Part shown: in pieces, positions 31,647 through 42,600 of the stretch
Position numbering within the stretch: position 1 is the first letter of the stretch
Layout: the number at the start of each line of letters is the position of its first letter
From: UBA4732 sp002404095
GTDB lineage: Bacteria; Planctomycetota; Planctomycetia; Gemmatales; Gemmataceae
Assembly: GCA_036783645.1 (NCBI GenBank)
Contig: DAIPWT010000012.1
Span: forward strand, 1 to 64,000
Direction of reading: 5' to 3'
DNA: 64,000 nucleotides
The notes under the pieces: generated by a model
Databases searched by the model: none
What the model saw: the letters and a program-made list of their open reading frames with translations, nothing else
Told to the model about the DNA's origin: nothing
Translations under genes and position numbers: made by a program

Positions 31647-34600
31647 TCACACGGAAACTACCCTTTCTCCGGTTTCGATTTGCTCCGTGCGCCCTTGCGG
31701 TTTCGCGGCTTCCGTCGTCCCGGGAGCCTTGAACAGGACGTACAGGACGCGGAGCACCAGCAGTGACATTACCATCGCGGACAGGACGCCGCCGATTACC
31801 ACGGTCGCCAGGGGCCGTTGGACCTCCGACCCCATGCCGGTGGAAAGGGCCATCGGCACGAAGCCGAGGCAGGCCACCAGCGTCGTCATAAGCACCGGCC
31901 GCAAGCGCGTCTGGGCGGCTTGCTCGACCGCCTCCTCAAGCGGCAGCCCCTTGTCGCGGAGTTGGCGAATGTAGGACACCAGGATCATGTCCCCCAGCAC
32001 CGCGACCCCCGACAGGGCGATGAATCCGACACCCGCCGAGATGGAGAACGGCATGCCCCGCAGCCACAGGGCGACGACGCCGCCCACCCACGCGAAGGGC
32101 ACGCCGGTTAAAACGCGCAGAGCGTCCGCGACGTTGTTATACGTCAGGTACAGCAGTCCAAAGACCAGCACGATGGCCAGCGGCACGACGATCAGGAGGC
32201 GAGTACGGGCGCGTTGCAGACTCTCGAACTGGCCGCCCCACCCAATGTGGTATCGCCCCCCCGACGGCAGCGGCACCTTTTGGGCCACCTTCCGCTGGGC
32301 CTCGGCGACGAAGCCACCCATGTCCCGGCCTTTGATGTTGCATGTGACGGTGGCCCGCCGTTGGCCCCACTCGCGCGTGATCGTGGACGGCCCCGTCTCC
32401 ACCGTCAGGTCCGCCAGCCTTGACAGGGGGATGCGTTCGCCCGCCGGAGTGGCCACCAGCAGCGCGCCGATGGACTCCGGGGTGGCCCGGTCCTTCTCCG
32501 GCAGGCGGATCACCAGCGGGAAGCGGAGCTGGCCCTCCATGACCTCGCCCAGCTTGACGCTGCCGACCGACTCCACCAGGTCCAGCACCGCCTTGGCGGA
32601 AACGCCGTAACGGGCGATCTCGTCCTGTCTGACCGCCACGCGCAGCATCGGCTGGCCCGTGATCTGTTCGGCGCTCACGTCGGCGTTGCCTTTGATCGAC
32701 TGGAGTACTTCCGCGACAGCGTCGGCCTTCTTCTTCAGTTCGTCCAAATCGTCGCCAAAGACCTTGACCGCCACCTGAGCCTTGACGCCCGAGACCATCT
32801 CGTCGAGGCGCATGGCGATGGGCTGCGTGAAGGACAGGTGCTGGCCGGGTAGGTCGTGGACTTCCTTTTCAATCAGTTCCGTCAGTTCGTCCTGTGTAGC
32901 GGCCTTCTTCCATTGCTCGCGGGGCTTCAAGGTGATGAAGAAGTCGGTCAATTCCACGCCCATCGGGTCGGTCGCCACCTCGGCGGTCCCGGCTCGGCTC
33001 CAGACGTGCTCGACCTCGTCGGGGAACGCCGCCAGCACGGCCTTTTCCATCCGCGTGTTGTAGCGGACGGCCTGGTCCAGATCGGTCCCCGCGAGGCGTG
33101 TGATGTTGATGCAGACGGCCCCTTCGGACAGCTTGGGCACAAACTCAGAACCAAGGTTCGGGGCGATGAATACGAACGCCGTCACCAGGACGCAGGCGGC
33201 GAAGGCGACCACGGCGAACTTAAAGCGCATGATTGCCTTCAGTAGCGGTGTATAAGCCAGTTTGACCACGCGCATCAGGAACGGCTCGCGCTCCCCTTCG
33301 TCGGCCGCCAGCCATAGGCCGGTGAGAACGAGTAGCGAACCCCCCGCGAGTACGGGCGACCGGCTCACGGCGTAAACCCCCACGGCCAGCGCGCTTAATA
33401 CAACGACGGCGCCGGCCCGGCGGGCCAGCCGCGCCCACCAGGGCGACGGCTTTTTGCGGCCTTGGGGCAGCACCAGGCTTGCCAGCACCGGCATGAGCGT
33501 CAGCGACAACAGCATCGAGCCGGCCAGGGCGAAGATGACCGTCAGAGCCATCGGACGGAACATCTTTCCCTCGACGCCCTCCAGCGTCAGGATCGGCAGG
33601 TAGACGATCATAATGATGAGTTCGCCGAACATGGTCGGCTTGCGCACCTCGACGGCCGCTTCGCGGACGACCTGGAGGGGGTCGCGCCCCGGTGAGTGGG
33701 CCAGACAGCGCACGCAGTTTTCGACCATGACCACGGAGGAATCGACCACCATGCCGAAGTCGATGGCCCCCAGACTCAGCAGGCTGGCGGCGATGCCGAA
33801 GCGGTACATGCCCATGAAGGCAAAGAGCATGGACAGCGGGATGGCGGCGGCCACGATAAGGGACGCCCGCAGGTTGCCCAGGAACAGGAAGAGGACGGCG
33901 ATGACGAAAAGGCCGCCTTCCAGGAGGTTCACCCGCACTGTGTCGATGACGAAATCCACCAACTCGGTTCGATCATAGACCGGCTGCACCTTGACGCCGG
34001 GCGGCAGCGTCGTCTTGATCTCCTCCAGCTTGTTCTTCAGGTTCCAAGTCACTTCGTGACTGTTCTCACCCATGAGCATGAAGCCCAGGCCCATCACGGC
34101 TTCGCCCTTGCCGTCGAACGTCACCGCGCCGCGGCGGATTTCGTGGCCGATCTGTACGTCGCCCAAGTCGCCCACGCGAACCGGCACGCCGTCCTTGGCG
34201 GCCACGGCGACGTTCTTGATCTCGTCGATGGTCCCCGTTCGGCCGACGCCCTGGACAAGGAGCATCCCGTCGGCCTGACGGATGCTGCCGCCTCCGACGT
34301 TCAGGTTGTTCTTCTGCACGGCCGCGACCACTTCGTCAAACGTCAGTCCGTACTTGACCAGGCGCGTCGGGTCGAGGCGGACCTGGTACTGCTTCTCGAA
34401 GCCGCCCCAACTGTTGACCTCGGCCGTCCCCTTCGCCGTCCGCAGCTTGGGCTTGATGACCCAGTCGTGGATAGTGCGCAAGGAGGTCACGTCGTCGCCC
34501 TTGCCCGTCACCATGTAGTTGATGACCTCTCCCAGGCCAGTGGACACCGGGCCGAGTTCGGGGCGCGGCGACCCCTGGGGCAATTCCACCGAGAGCAGCC

Positions 34601-34937
34601 GCTCGTTCACCACCTGCCGTGCGAAATAGATGTCCGTGCCGTCCTCGAATGTCACGACCACCTGGGAGAGGCCGAACTTGGAAATGGAGCGCATCCCCTC
34701 AAGGCGCGGCATTCCGCCCAACGCCTGCTCAATGGGGATAGTGATCTGCCGCTCCGCCTCCTCCGGTCCCAGAGCTGGCACCACAGTGTTGATCTGCACC
34801 ATGACGGGCGTGGTGTCGGGGAAGGCGTCGATGTTCAGATTGAACAGGGAGAAGACGCCGACCGCCGCGACCGCCGCCACGCCCAAGAGAACGAAGAAGC
34901 GGTGACGCAGGGAGAAGTCAATTACCCAGTTGAGCAA
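31647..34937 (-). CDS. Heavy-metal RND efflux pump (CzcA/CusA family)
   Basis: About 1,096 residues with 12 expected membrane helices and two large periplasmic loops. The helix-IV signature GAIDFGMVVDSSVVMVENC contains the proton-relay Asp of the heavy-metal group. RND features NNLNVGGGSIRQADG and TITREWGQRRATVTC are present. It moves metal ions from periplasm or membrane to the TolC-type channel using the proton gradient. A TTG start at 34937 follows GAGGAGG and gives LNWVIDFSLRHR; an in-frame TTG six codons earlier would put the ribosome-binding site inside the gene. Metal specificity cannot be read by eye. Confidence 0.93.
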   Translation of the reverse strand: MLNWVIDFSLRHRFFVLLGVAAVAAVGVFSLFNLNIDAFPDTTPVMVQINTVVPALGPEEAERQITIPIEQALGGMPRLEGMRSISKFGLSQVVVTFEDGTDIYFARQVVNERLLSVELPQGSPRPELGPVSTGLGEVINYMVTGKGDDVTSLRTIHDWVIKPKLRTAKGTAEVNSWGGFEKQYQVRLDPTRLVKYGLTFDEVVAAVQKNNLNVGGGSIRQADGMLLVQGVGRTGTIDEIKNVAVAAKDGVPVRVGDLGDVQIGHEIRRGAVTFDGKGEAVMGLGFMLMGENSHEVTWNLKNKLEEIKTTLPPGVKVQPVYDRTELVDFVIDTVRVNLLEGGLFVIAVLFLFLGNLRASLIVAAAIPLSMLFAFMGMYRFGIAASLLSLGAIDFGMVVDSSVVMVENCVRCLAHSPGRDPLQVVREAAVEVRKPTMFGELIIMIVYLPILTLEGVEGKMFRPMALTVIFALAGSMLLSLTLMPVLASLVLPQGRKKPSPWWARLARRAGAVVVLSALAVGVYAVSRSPVLAGGSLLVLTGLWLAADEGEREPFLMRVVKLAYTPLLKAIMRFKFAVVAFAACVLVTAFVFIAPNLGSEFVPKLSEGAVCINITRLAGTDLDQAVRYNTRMEKAVLAAFPDEVEHVWSRAGTAEVATDPMGVELTDFFITLKPREQWKKAATQDELTELIEKEVHDLPGQHLSFTQPIAMRLDEMVSGVKAQVAVKVFGDDLDELKKKADAVAEVLQSIKGNADVSAEQITGQPMLRVAVRQDEIARYGVSAKAVLDLVESVGSVKLGEVMEGQLRFPLVIRLPEKDRATPESIGALLVATPAGERIPLSRLADLTVETGPSTITREWGQRRATVTCNIKGRDMGGFVAEAQRKVAQKVPLPSGGRYHIGWGGQFESLQRARTRLLIVVPLAIVLVFGLLYLTYNNVADALRVLTGVPFAWVGGVVALWLRGMPFSISAGVGFIALSGVAVLGDMILVSYIRQLRDKGLPLEEAVEQAAQTRLRPVLMTTLVACLGFVPMALSTGMGSEVQRPLATVVIGGVLSAMVMSLLVLRVLYVLFKAPGTTEAAKPQGRTEQIETGERVVSV

Positions 34938-35000
34938 GGGAAAACCTCCTCGCAAGGGGACTCGTTGATGCTAAGAAATTCATCTGATCGGGCCGAGCCG

Positions 35001-36590
35001 TTACTTGCCGCAGCAGCACCCTTCCCCAAGACTGTCCTTCATCAGTTGCGCCCGCAGCACATCGCTGCCTTTCGTGGCGACCACCTCGCCCGGCAGCAGG
35101 CCGACAATGATCTCGGTCAACTGGCCGTTCTCGCTTTTGGCCCCCGGCCGCACTTCGCGGACGTAAAACAACTTGAGCGCGCCTTTCTGCAAGAAGTCCT
35201 TGTCGCGGACGAAGACGACGGTGCAGTCGCCCACTAGGTGGACGGCCTCGGTGGGCACGACCAAAGCGTCCTTCTCCTCCCGTAGAATTACCCGTCCCGT
35301 CCCGAAGGTGCTGTCGCGCAGCTCACCCTTGGGGTTGGGAAGTTCGACACGGACTTTGACCGTCCGCGTCTTCTCGTCCACACCCGTACTCACCCAGGCG
35401 ACCTTGCCGATCAGATCCTCCTTGCCCTGCCGGCCGTCAGGCCGGAAGCGGACCTTCTGTTCCAGCGCGACGAGGCGGGCGTCCTCGACGCGGAGGTCGA
35501 GCGTGGCCCACATCTGGCTCACGTCGGCCACCATGAATAGGACCCTGGACGAATCGACCACCTCGCCGGCGGCCGCCTGCCGCGTGACCACGACGCCGTC
35601 AAGCGGGGCCGTCACCGGCAATAGGTTCGCCGTCGTGGTCCGGGGGTCGAGGGCCTTCGTCAAGGAGTCGGGAATACCGAGAAACTGGACGCGGCGAGCG
35701 GCTTCATCGTCGCTCAGACCCTTCAGATCCTCGGGCCGGATCGGGAGACCTAGGTTGACCAGGGCGTGCTGAGCGGTCGCCCGGTGAATCTGGGCCTCGC
35801 GTAGGGCGGCCTCCGCGTCCAGAAACTGCGAGCCGGCGACCGCCTGACCCGCGAGGGGCCGCAGCCGTTCCAGGGTCTTGCCTTTAAGGTCCGCTTCGGC
35901 CAGCGCCTGGAGCAAATCGGCCTTGGCCTTGCCCACCTCGGCGGCGTCCACCAAGGCTAGAACTTCCCCTCGGGCGACGCGCTGGCCCACCGTCTTTCCC
36001 AGCCACCACAGGGTTCCGGGCAGCCGCGCCGACAGGCGGGCGACCCGCGTCTCGTCGTAAACAATTTCGCCGTTGGCAGGGACGGACTCGACCACGGCTT
36101 CCCGGCGGGCGGGCCGCACGTCCACGCCGGCCTTATCGAAGGCTTCGTCCGAGGCGAACTGGACGCGGCGCTCGTTAATCTTGCTCTCCTGGCTATTTTC
36201 GGGGCGGTCGGTGAACTCCAGTCCCCGCCGCGCCCGTTCGAGGTCGGCCGGCGCGACGACGGGCGGGTACGAGAGTTGGGCGACCTCCGGGTGGTGCAAG
36301 GGGCAGTCCATGACCCCGTGTTCGGCGCACCAGCCGAAGGACTTCGGTTTAGGGTAAAGCGTCGGGTTGCACTCGACGCACAAGGATTCCTGGACGTTAT
36401 GGTCGTCGCACCATTTCGCCTCCTTTTCCGGCCCGGCCCCGGCCAGTGCGGCGAACTTGGGCAGCTTCCAGCCGGTCTCATGGCCCCACCAGGCGAAAGC
36501 CGCCAGGCCGGCGAGGACGAGTAGGTTGGGTACGACACGGCCGAACCAGACCAGGACCGCGGGCGCGCGTTTGCTTACATTTTTATTCAT
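35001..36590 (-). CDS. RND periplasmic adaptor with N-terminal Cys/His motifs (CzcB/CusB-like)
   Basis: 529 residues. A membrane anchor (about 18-36) is followed by a Cys/His region: C61-x2-H64-x3-E68-x2-C71-x2-C74-x-P, then C88-x2-H91-x4-C96-x2-H99-x-P. The adaptor body follows, with barrel-sandwich (about 155-200), helical hairpin and beta-barrel parts (GEIVYDETRVARLSARLPG; VVSSRVLFMVADVS-type segments). The last residues are EGCCCGK. The N-terminal motifs match those in the small exported protein at 31216. It links the pump to the channel and may take up metal at the N-terminal sites. The start at 36590 follows GGAGGG. Confidence 0.88.
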   Translation of the reverse strand: MNKNVSKRAPAVLVWFGRVVPNLLVLAGLAAFAWWGHETGWKLPKFAALAGAGPEKEAKWCDDHNVQESLCVECNPTLYPKPKSFGWCAEHGVMDCPLHHPEVAQLSYPPVVAPADLERARRGLEFTDRPENSQESKINERRVQFASDEAFDKAGVDVRPARREAVVESVPANGEIVYDETRVARLSARLPGTLWWLGKTVGQRVARGEVLALVDAAEVGKAKADLLQALAEADLKGKTLERLRPLAGQAVAGSQFLDAEAALREAQIHRATAQHALVNLGLPIRPEDLKGLSDDEAARRVQFLGIPDSLTKALDPRTTTANLLPVTAPLDGVVVTRQAAAGEVVDSSRVLFMVADVSQMWATLDLRVEDARLVALEQKVRFRPDGRQGKEDLIGKVAWVSTGVDEKTRTVKVRVELPNPKGELRDSTFGTGRVILREEKDALVVPTEAVHLVGDCTVVFVRDKDFLQKGALKLFYVREVRPGAKSENGQLTEIIVGLLPGEVVATKGSDVLRAQLMKDSLGEGCCCGK

Positions 36591-36726
36591 GGAAACCCTC
36601 CGTTCGCGCCCCAAAGGGCGCGCTGTAGGCCGAACCGTCCCGCCAGGAGACGGTCCACGTCAGGCGACGAAAAGGAATGGTTGACAGTACGAAAGTCGTG
36701 AGACTAACTTTTTGGCGAGAGACGTT

Positions 36727-37131
36727 TCAAACGCGGGGCGGGCGGATCAAACGTCCGGCGGCGGGAGGGGTGTAGAAAGAGGTGAGTTCCGGGAGGCCGG
36801 CCTCTTGGCAGGCGGCGGCGCAGGTGAAATCATAGGACGGGATGTGACAGGGAACCTTGGCGACGTTGCACAGGGCGCAACCGCCGGGGCACGGACACTT
36901 CGGGGCGAATGGACTCTTGGGGCAGTCAGGGCAGCCGGGGCAGCAAGGAGCGCGGCCATGTTCGGGCAGGGTCTCCGCCGCCGGGGAATGCTGCTCGTCG
37001 CAAACATGCGGCCGGCTTTCGTTGCCGATCAGAATGACGGTGAAAAGACGCGCGGCGGCAGGCGTGTTGGCGAGGAACGCCCCCAAGCCGACCAACGCGA
37101 TCAATCGCAGCCAATTCCGTCGTATCGCCAA
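36727..37131 (-). CDS. Exported Cys-rich protein heading the metal-efflux operon
   Basis: 134 residues starting at TTG 37131 (GGAG six bases upstream). An N-terminal hydrophobic signal (about 7-26) is followed by 12 cysteines, eight of them within residues ~62-90 (PCCPGCPDCP, then KCPCPGGCALC). The length and Cys pattern suggest metal binding or a regulator-like exported sensor, but I do not recognise a family. It lies ~135 bp upstream of the adaptor, in the same direction. Confidence 0.6.
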   Translation of the reverse strand: MAIRRNWLRLIALVGLGAFLANTPAAARLFTVILIGNESRPHVCDEQHSPAAETLPEHGRAPCCPGCPDCPKSPFAPKCPCPGGCALCNVAKVPCHIPSYDFTCAAACQEAGLPELTSFYTPPAAGRLIRPPRV

Positions 37132-37263
37132 AGAAAACTCCGAACCGGCAGAAGCTAGGTAACCGACTAACTGTATTGTACTTTAACTTTATCGGCCGTT
37201 TTGTGCAACGGCGATCAATGTTTTGGCGTATGCCTTCATGGGCATGCGTCGAGTTTGGCCGTC

Positions 37264-39372
37264 CTACCGCCGCGAGCGCACCGCCTGGTCCAGCGACCGC
37301 AGCGTCTCGCGCAGTCCCGGTAGTCCATCGAGCGCCTCCAGCGGATGCGCCGCCTTCGTCTGCCAGTTCGGCTGTTGCGTCCAGGTCGTGCCGGGGCGGT
37401 TTTGCGGCTCGTTCGACAGCCACAAATCTTCGAGGTTGCTCACCACGAATAACGGCTCGCCGTATTGCGCCATGTGCGTCAAACACGCCCGTAATACCCA
37501 TTTCGGGTCCGCGTCGTCGCCTATTCGCCCCTCTTGCCGCAGCTTTTCCAACACCACTTCGCGTAGGTTGCGCCGATACTCGCGCTCGCGCCGCGCTTCC
37601 TCGTCGCCGATCAATCCCTGACTTTGACGATCCGCTATGTCCACGTCGTTCCAGAAGGCCGCGAACGTCGGCAGGTCGTGCGTGTTGAGGCTGGCCACCG
37701 AACCGCCCTGCACCCAAGTGAACGGGTCGTTGCGATCCGGCTTCATCTCGAATTGGCCGAGATATAGCCGGTGAATGTTGTGATGGGCCATCGCCGGTCG
37801 CACTTCCGGCGGCACCGTGCCGAGGTCTTCGCCCACCAACGCACATTGGTTGCGGTTCGATTCCAGGCAGAATACCGCGTACAACTCGTCCGATGAATAA
37901 CGGACGTAAACGCCCTTCGCGGCGCCGAAGTTGCGCGGCACCCAATAGAAACGGTGCAGCCCCATCAGGTGGTCGATGCGCAGGACGCCGGCGTACTGGA
38001 AATGATGCTTTAAGACATCGCGTAAGTAGCGATAGCCGGTTCTGCGTAGGTTTTCGGGGTGCAGCGGCGGGAAGCCCCATTCTTGGCCCAGTGTGAAGAA
38101 CGAATCCGGCGGCGCCCCCGCCGACGCGCCCACGGCGAACGCTTCGCGGTCGCTCCATACGTCATAGCCGTCCGGGTTGACGCCTAGCGGCAGGTCGAGG
38201 TAAAGGCCGGGGCCGCGCTTGCCCGCTCGCTTCGCCAGGGCCGATACTTGTGCGTCCGCCAACCACTGCACGTAATGATGATAACGCCTGGCCGCTTCGT
38301 CGTAATCGCCGTCTTCGATGAGGCCGTTGCGCAGGCGTTCCGGCCACGCCCACCATGATTCGCCCCGCTTCTCGCCCACGGCGCGGAAACGGGCGTATTC
38401 CTCGACGCGCGAGTGAGAAGCCGTGAATCGCTGGAAGTCCGGCAACTGCTGCCCCGCTTTGGCGAAGAAGGCGCGAGACATTTCCTCCAATACCCGTCTC
38501 TTTAGGGCGGCCGTGCGCTTGTAATCGACTAGCGGCGCGGCCCGCAGCGCGTCGCGTTCAACGGCGAAGTTCCGCGCGTTCACCACGCCTTGCGCCGCGG
38601 TGAACTCCGCCGCCTGACGCGGGTCGATGTATAGCTCGTTCCAGAATAATCGGCTGGCCGGCGAGTACGGACTCGGCTCCAGCGGCTTATCCAGGTACGC
38701 GGCCAGCAGCGGCAGCGTGCCGACGATGCCGCCACCTTGGTTCTGCACCCAATCAATGAGATTTCCGAGATCGGTAAAGTCGCCTGTGCCCCAATCGCGC
38801 GCGGATCGCACGGCGTACAGCGGTAGGAAGACGCCCCAGGTGTGCATCCTCTTGTCGGGGCCGTAGGCGCGCGTCGGCGCCGACAGCAAGGTACATTCAG
38901 CTTTGTGGCCCTTCCACTGGACCGTCAGCTTGTGCCAGCCGATCGGCAGCGGCGACGCAAGCGTCAGCCGGCGGGCCTCGTAGGCGACGCCTTCCACGTC
39001 GGCGCCCTCGACGACGTGAAACATATTGGCCGTGCAGGGCCAGGTTTTGGATTCGCCGGATTCGTAGTCGATCCGGCACTCCATCCGCGTCGTCGATTCA
39101 CTCGCGGGCAGTCGCAGTAGGGCGCCGGGGGCGCGGCCGTCCCAGGCGACTAGCATGGGTTCGAGCGGCCGGCGCCACAACGATTGCCGGCGTTCGCGCA
39201 AGGCCGCCTCCACGTCGCCGAGGCCGTGCAGGTGGGCGCCGAGGAGGCGCAGCACGGCCAGGAGCGATTCGGGGTCGGCGTCGTGCCAGCGTTTGAGGTC
39301 GTCGTGGTAGCCGGGTTCGACGCCGTAGGAGTCGGCCAGCTGGCGGAGGGGATATTGCGCGGTCGCATCCAT
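37264..39372 (-). CDS. malQ: 4-alpha-glucanotransferase (amylomaltase, GH77)
   Basis: 702 residues, cytoplasmic; transfers alpha-1,4-glucan segments in glycogen or maltodextrin metabolism. The catalytic barrel shows LRIDHLMGLHRFYW (nucleophile Asp), LVGEDLGTVP (acid/base Glu) and SLNTHDLPTFAAFW (transition-state Asp). An N-terminal ~140-residue domain before the barrel resembles that of the longer MalQ type. The ATG at 39372 is kept; the ribosome-binding site is weak and distant. It is not obviously linked to the neighbours. Confidence 0.92.
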   Translation of the reverse strand: MDATAQYPLRQLADSYGVEPGYHDDLKRWHDADPESLLAVLRLLGAHLHGLGDVEAALRERRQSLWRRPLEPMLVAWDGRAPGALLRLPASESTTRMECRIDYESGESKTWPCTANMFHVVEGADVEGVAYEARRLTLASPLPIGWHKLTVQWKGHKAECTLLSAPTRAYGPDKRMHTWGVFLPLYAVRSARDWGTGDFTDLGNLIDWVQNQGGGIVGTLPLLAAYLDKPLEPSPYSPASRLFWNELYIDPRQAAEFTAAQGVVNARNFAVERDALRAAPLVDYKRTAALKRRVLEEMSRAFFAKAGQQLPDFQRFTASHSRVEEYARFRAVGEKRGESWWAWPERLRNGLIEDGDYDEAARRYHHYVQWLADAQVSALAKRAGKRGPGLYLDLPLGVNPDGYDVWSDREAFAVGASAGAPPDSFFTLGQEWGFPPLHPENLRRTGYRYLRDVLKHHFQYAGVLRIDHLMGLHRFYWVPRNFGAAKGVYVRYSSDELYAVFCLESNRNQCALVGEDLGTVPPEVRPAMAHHNIHRLYLGQFEMKPDRNDPFTWVQGGSVASLNTHDLPTFAAFWNDVDIADRQSQGLIGDEEARREREYRRNLREVVLEKLRQEGRIGDDADPKWVLRACLTHMAQYGEPLFVVSNLEDLWLSNEPQNRPGTTWTQQPNWQTKAAHPLEALDGLPGLRETLRSLDQAVRSRR

Positions 39373-39562
39373 TGTTGGCTTCCGTCCTTCCTGACGTTCC
39401 GAGGAGGGTCAGAAGGGATGGTAGCATTTATAGGAAGGCAGTCAAATCGTCCCGCCATTTGGCGGGTTGGCGGAAGGTGTTGGCGGGACGTAAGTTGTTG
39501 GCATTACTGGCTCTTCATGGCTCTCCGCCAATCCGCCAAGGTTTTAGGCGCCCGGCCGACCC

Positions 39563-39631
39563 TGCGCCGCGACCGTGAGAGCGCGGGCAAGGTTCAGGAA
39601 CCTCACCCGCTCCCTCACGGTCGCGGCTCGT
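39563..39631. repeat. Palindromic repeat, CGCGACCGTAAGGGAGCGG family
   Basis: GCCGCGACCGTGAGAGCGCGGG pairs imperfectly with CCCGCTCCCTCACGGTCGCGGC. It lies in the ~270-bp space between malQ and the GspK-like gene, where a short CCCGCCATTTGGCGGG hairpin (about 39452-39467) is the only other feature seen. Confidence 0.7.
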
Positions 39632-39646
39632 TGGACGCAAGGCCTG

Positions 39647-42600
39647 TCAGTCAATGATGGCGAAGTATGGAACCACTTGGCCGTCCTGCCTCGGATCGTA
39701 GCGAAGCCACGGCCCCGGATTGCCTCGGCTGGCAACTGGTACCTTGGGGTTGTGGTTCAGCGTGAAGTTCGCCGTCGTCCCACCAGCCAGCACGGTCACG
39801 GTCTCCTCATTCGGCGTGTTCGGCTCGTAGACCAGCAGCGATCCCTGCTGTATTTGCCACGACCGACCCGTCCTCGAGTCTATTACAGTATTAGCCGGGT
39901 TCGGTGGGCTTGGTGCGAAGTTGATGTTTAGGGCGACGCCGTTGCCAGCCGTAACCCCTCCGGCGCCCGTCGCAGTGGTGAAGGTCTGCACGTTCGTGCG
40001 GTCCACGATGGCGAACATATGGTGGCGGATGCTCGTCCCATCCGCCGCGCCGATCTCGGCGCCGAGCTTCACGGGCAGGACCGAGTCGTCCGTCACCTGG
40101 AAGAAGCCGACGGTCAGCCATACCCCGAAGGTATTGCTGCGCGTCGTCACGTTATTGAACAACTTGTTAAGCAATTCCATTTTTTGATAGGGGTGCGCGC
40201 TGCTGGTTGAAAACGCCCCACTCAACAGCGTTTGAGCAATGCCGCGCGTACCGCCCATCGCATCGGGGCCGGCGTCCGCCGCCCCCTGCGCCATACTCCA
40301 GAACGGTTGGTCGCCTATTGCGGGTATACCACTTGGTGTGCGTGCTGTCTTGAGAGCAGTGTAAGCAGTCTGTACGTCGGCAGCCGTAAAGCTGTTTCCC
40401 GACTCAAGGTCGGCTAGCGCCTGAAACACTGGTGAAGGTGTGGAACTCGTCAGATCAATTGTGTTGATGTTGACCATACCGGGGACGCGGCCGCCGTCGG
40501 CAAGTCCCGGCGGCGTGTTCCAGGTCTTGACGAACTCCAATAAACGGTAGAGCCGGGCCTTTTCCGTCGTCCACGGAGCGACATGTTGAAACGACGTGCC
40601 GAAAGTGCCGGGGACGCCAGGGAAGGGACCGCCGGGTACGAACTGCTGCGTCAATTCATGCGGCCGGTAGGCCGACACTTGCAGTAGCTCGACGGGGCTG
40701 ATGAGCGGCCGGTCGAGGTGGACCAGCCAGTCGAAAGGAACCTTAAGCGTCTGGCCAGCGGTCGCGGCGGGCGGCGGCGGCACGGTATCCTCAACGGCGT
40801 TGTGCCGGCCGAACGTGTTCTGAGGCCCGGCGGCGTTTTTTGTGTTCGGCGCCTGTGGCATCTGCTGGCCTCCGGCCGCGGCATAGGGCTGACTGCGGCC
40901 GAAGGAGGTCTCCGTAGCCCAGGTGGGAACCCGCGGCGTCGCTATCGTCGTCGTCGTCGTCGCAGTCCGACCATCCGAAGGGGGCAAGTCCTCAATGTAA
41001 TCGACCGTGACATAGGGATTGCCCGGGCTGAACACCTGATGCGGGTCAGCAAGTCGTTGCAGCAGCACCGACGTCTTGGTGGTAGGCGGGGCTGGTTCCC
41101 CCACAAGGGGAATGGGGACCGTGAGAACGGTCATGTTCGACGATGGATATGTCACACCAGGGATGGTAGGGTCGTTCTTTGGGCCGAGGGTGTAGAAGCC
41201 CTTGGTCCCCTGGCCGGCAACCGGCGAAGTTTGGTATGCCGTCCCGGCCGGCAGAATTACCTGCTGTAGCACCGAAGGGCTGCCGCCGTTGGTGAAGTCG
41301 TTGACCGTCATGAGCGGCGCGGCGTCCGGCGTTCCGGTGAGGTTGGAAGTCGCCCGGATGTTGGTGTTGTGGTTGGTGAGAAGCACCTGATAGATGGGCG
41401 CGGCGCCCGTCGGGTATTGAAGTACGGCCGCGTTATCGGGTTGCCCCGCAAGCGTATTGAGGTCGGGGCTGTCGGGTAGCGGATTCAGAAGCTCGATCCA
41501 GGCGTTGAGGTCGTACTGAATCACAGCCTTGCCGGTGGCGTCGATGCCGCCCGGCAAGTGGTTGCTGTACTGAACGTAGCCTTCGTTGACGACAAGCTTG
41601 GGCAGTTCAGTCCCGTAAACGATGTCGGCGGCCGTGTTCCACTGGAAGGGCGTCATCACGTCGTCCGTGTCGATGTAATCGACGATGTTGACCGACAGTT
41701 GAGCCAACCATTGGTAAGTGTCATGCTGTCCGCCTGGGATCGGGGACGGCACAGGTCCGCCGGTGGTGACGTAGACCAGGCGATTGTAAATTTCCTTAGC
41801 GAAATTCTGACGTTCGGTCGTCGCTTGGGTCGCCTGGGCCGCGATGGTGTAGAGTCCCGTCGAGGTATCATAAGGCGGGTAAGCGGTCAGGGTCCGGTTG
41901 AGGTTGAGGCGTGTCAGCATTTGGGGCAAAATTGAGCGCCATGTGTTGGGATGGTCGAACTCCCCTGTGGATGCGGGCGGCGTGTTGCGATTCGCCAGCG
42001 GCGGGAAAGCGGAACCGGCGGTAACGCCGTACTGGGTAAAGGCGCCTGTGGCGTTCGTGCTGATGGTATAGGGCGCCGTGGTGGGATCAAAGATGTAAGG
42101 TGAAGCGCCGGCTCGGTCAAGGTTCATGCTCAGTAAAGTCGTCAGGTTGATCGTCGCTGGGTTCGCCGCGCTGAAGTTGATGGGGCAGAGCCGAACGAGA
42201 TCGGACCCGGGCGAACCGTTGAGGCCGGCCCACAGTATGCTCGCCTGAGAGGGCAGCGTCAGCAAGCGATTGCCGGCCATCGGCGCCAACGGGTTAAAGA
42301 CCATCGGGTGGTTGTAAGGGGCCGCCGTGCCGTTGACCGTCGTTTCGAGATAGCCGCCGTTGCCGAAGCCGGGGACGAAAGTCGGGAAGCTTTGCGTCCC
42401 GCCAGCGGCCGGCAGCTGGTACGGGCCTGTAGCAGTCGGCGCCCCTGGGGGATCGGTAGTGCCGTTGAAGTCGATCCCGGCGTAAGAGTGCGGCGCCGAA
42501 CCGGGCGCCGCGAATGGCGGTGTGAATGTCGCGGGCGGGATCGGCAGTTGGCCAGCGCCGTAACGGCCAAGGGTGCCGGCGCCGCCAATGAAAATGTTCT

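Noticed and set aside
33696..35237. 513-codon open frame on the plus strand opposite the RND pump
   Set aside because: It lies wholly antisense to a clear pump gene. GC-rich codon use keeps antisense frames open, and no motif or ribosome-binding site was seen.
36926..38158. 410-codon minus-strand frame across the malQ end and the Cys-rich gene
   Set aside because: Overlaps two better genes in other frames on the same strand; Arg-rich and without motifs.
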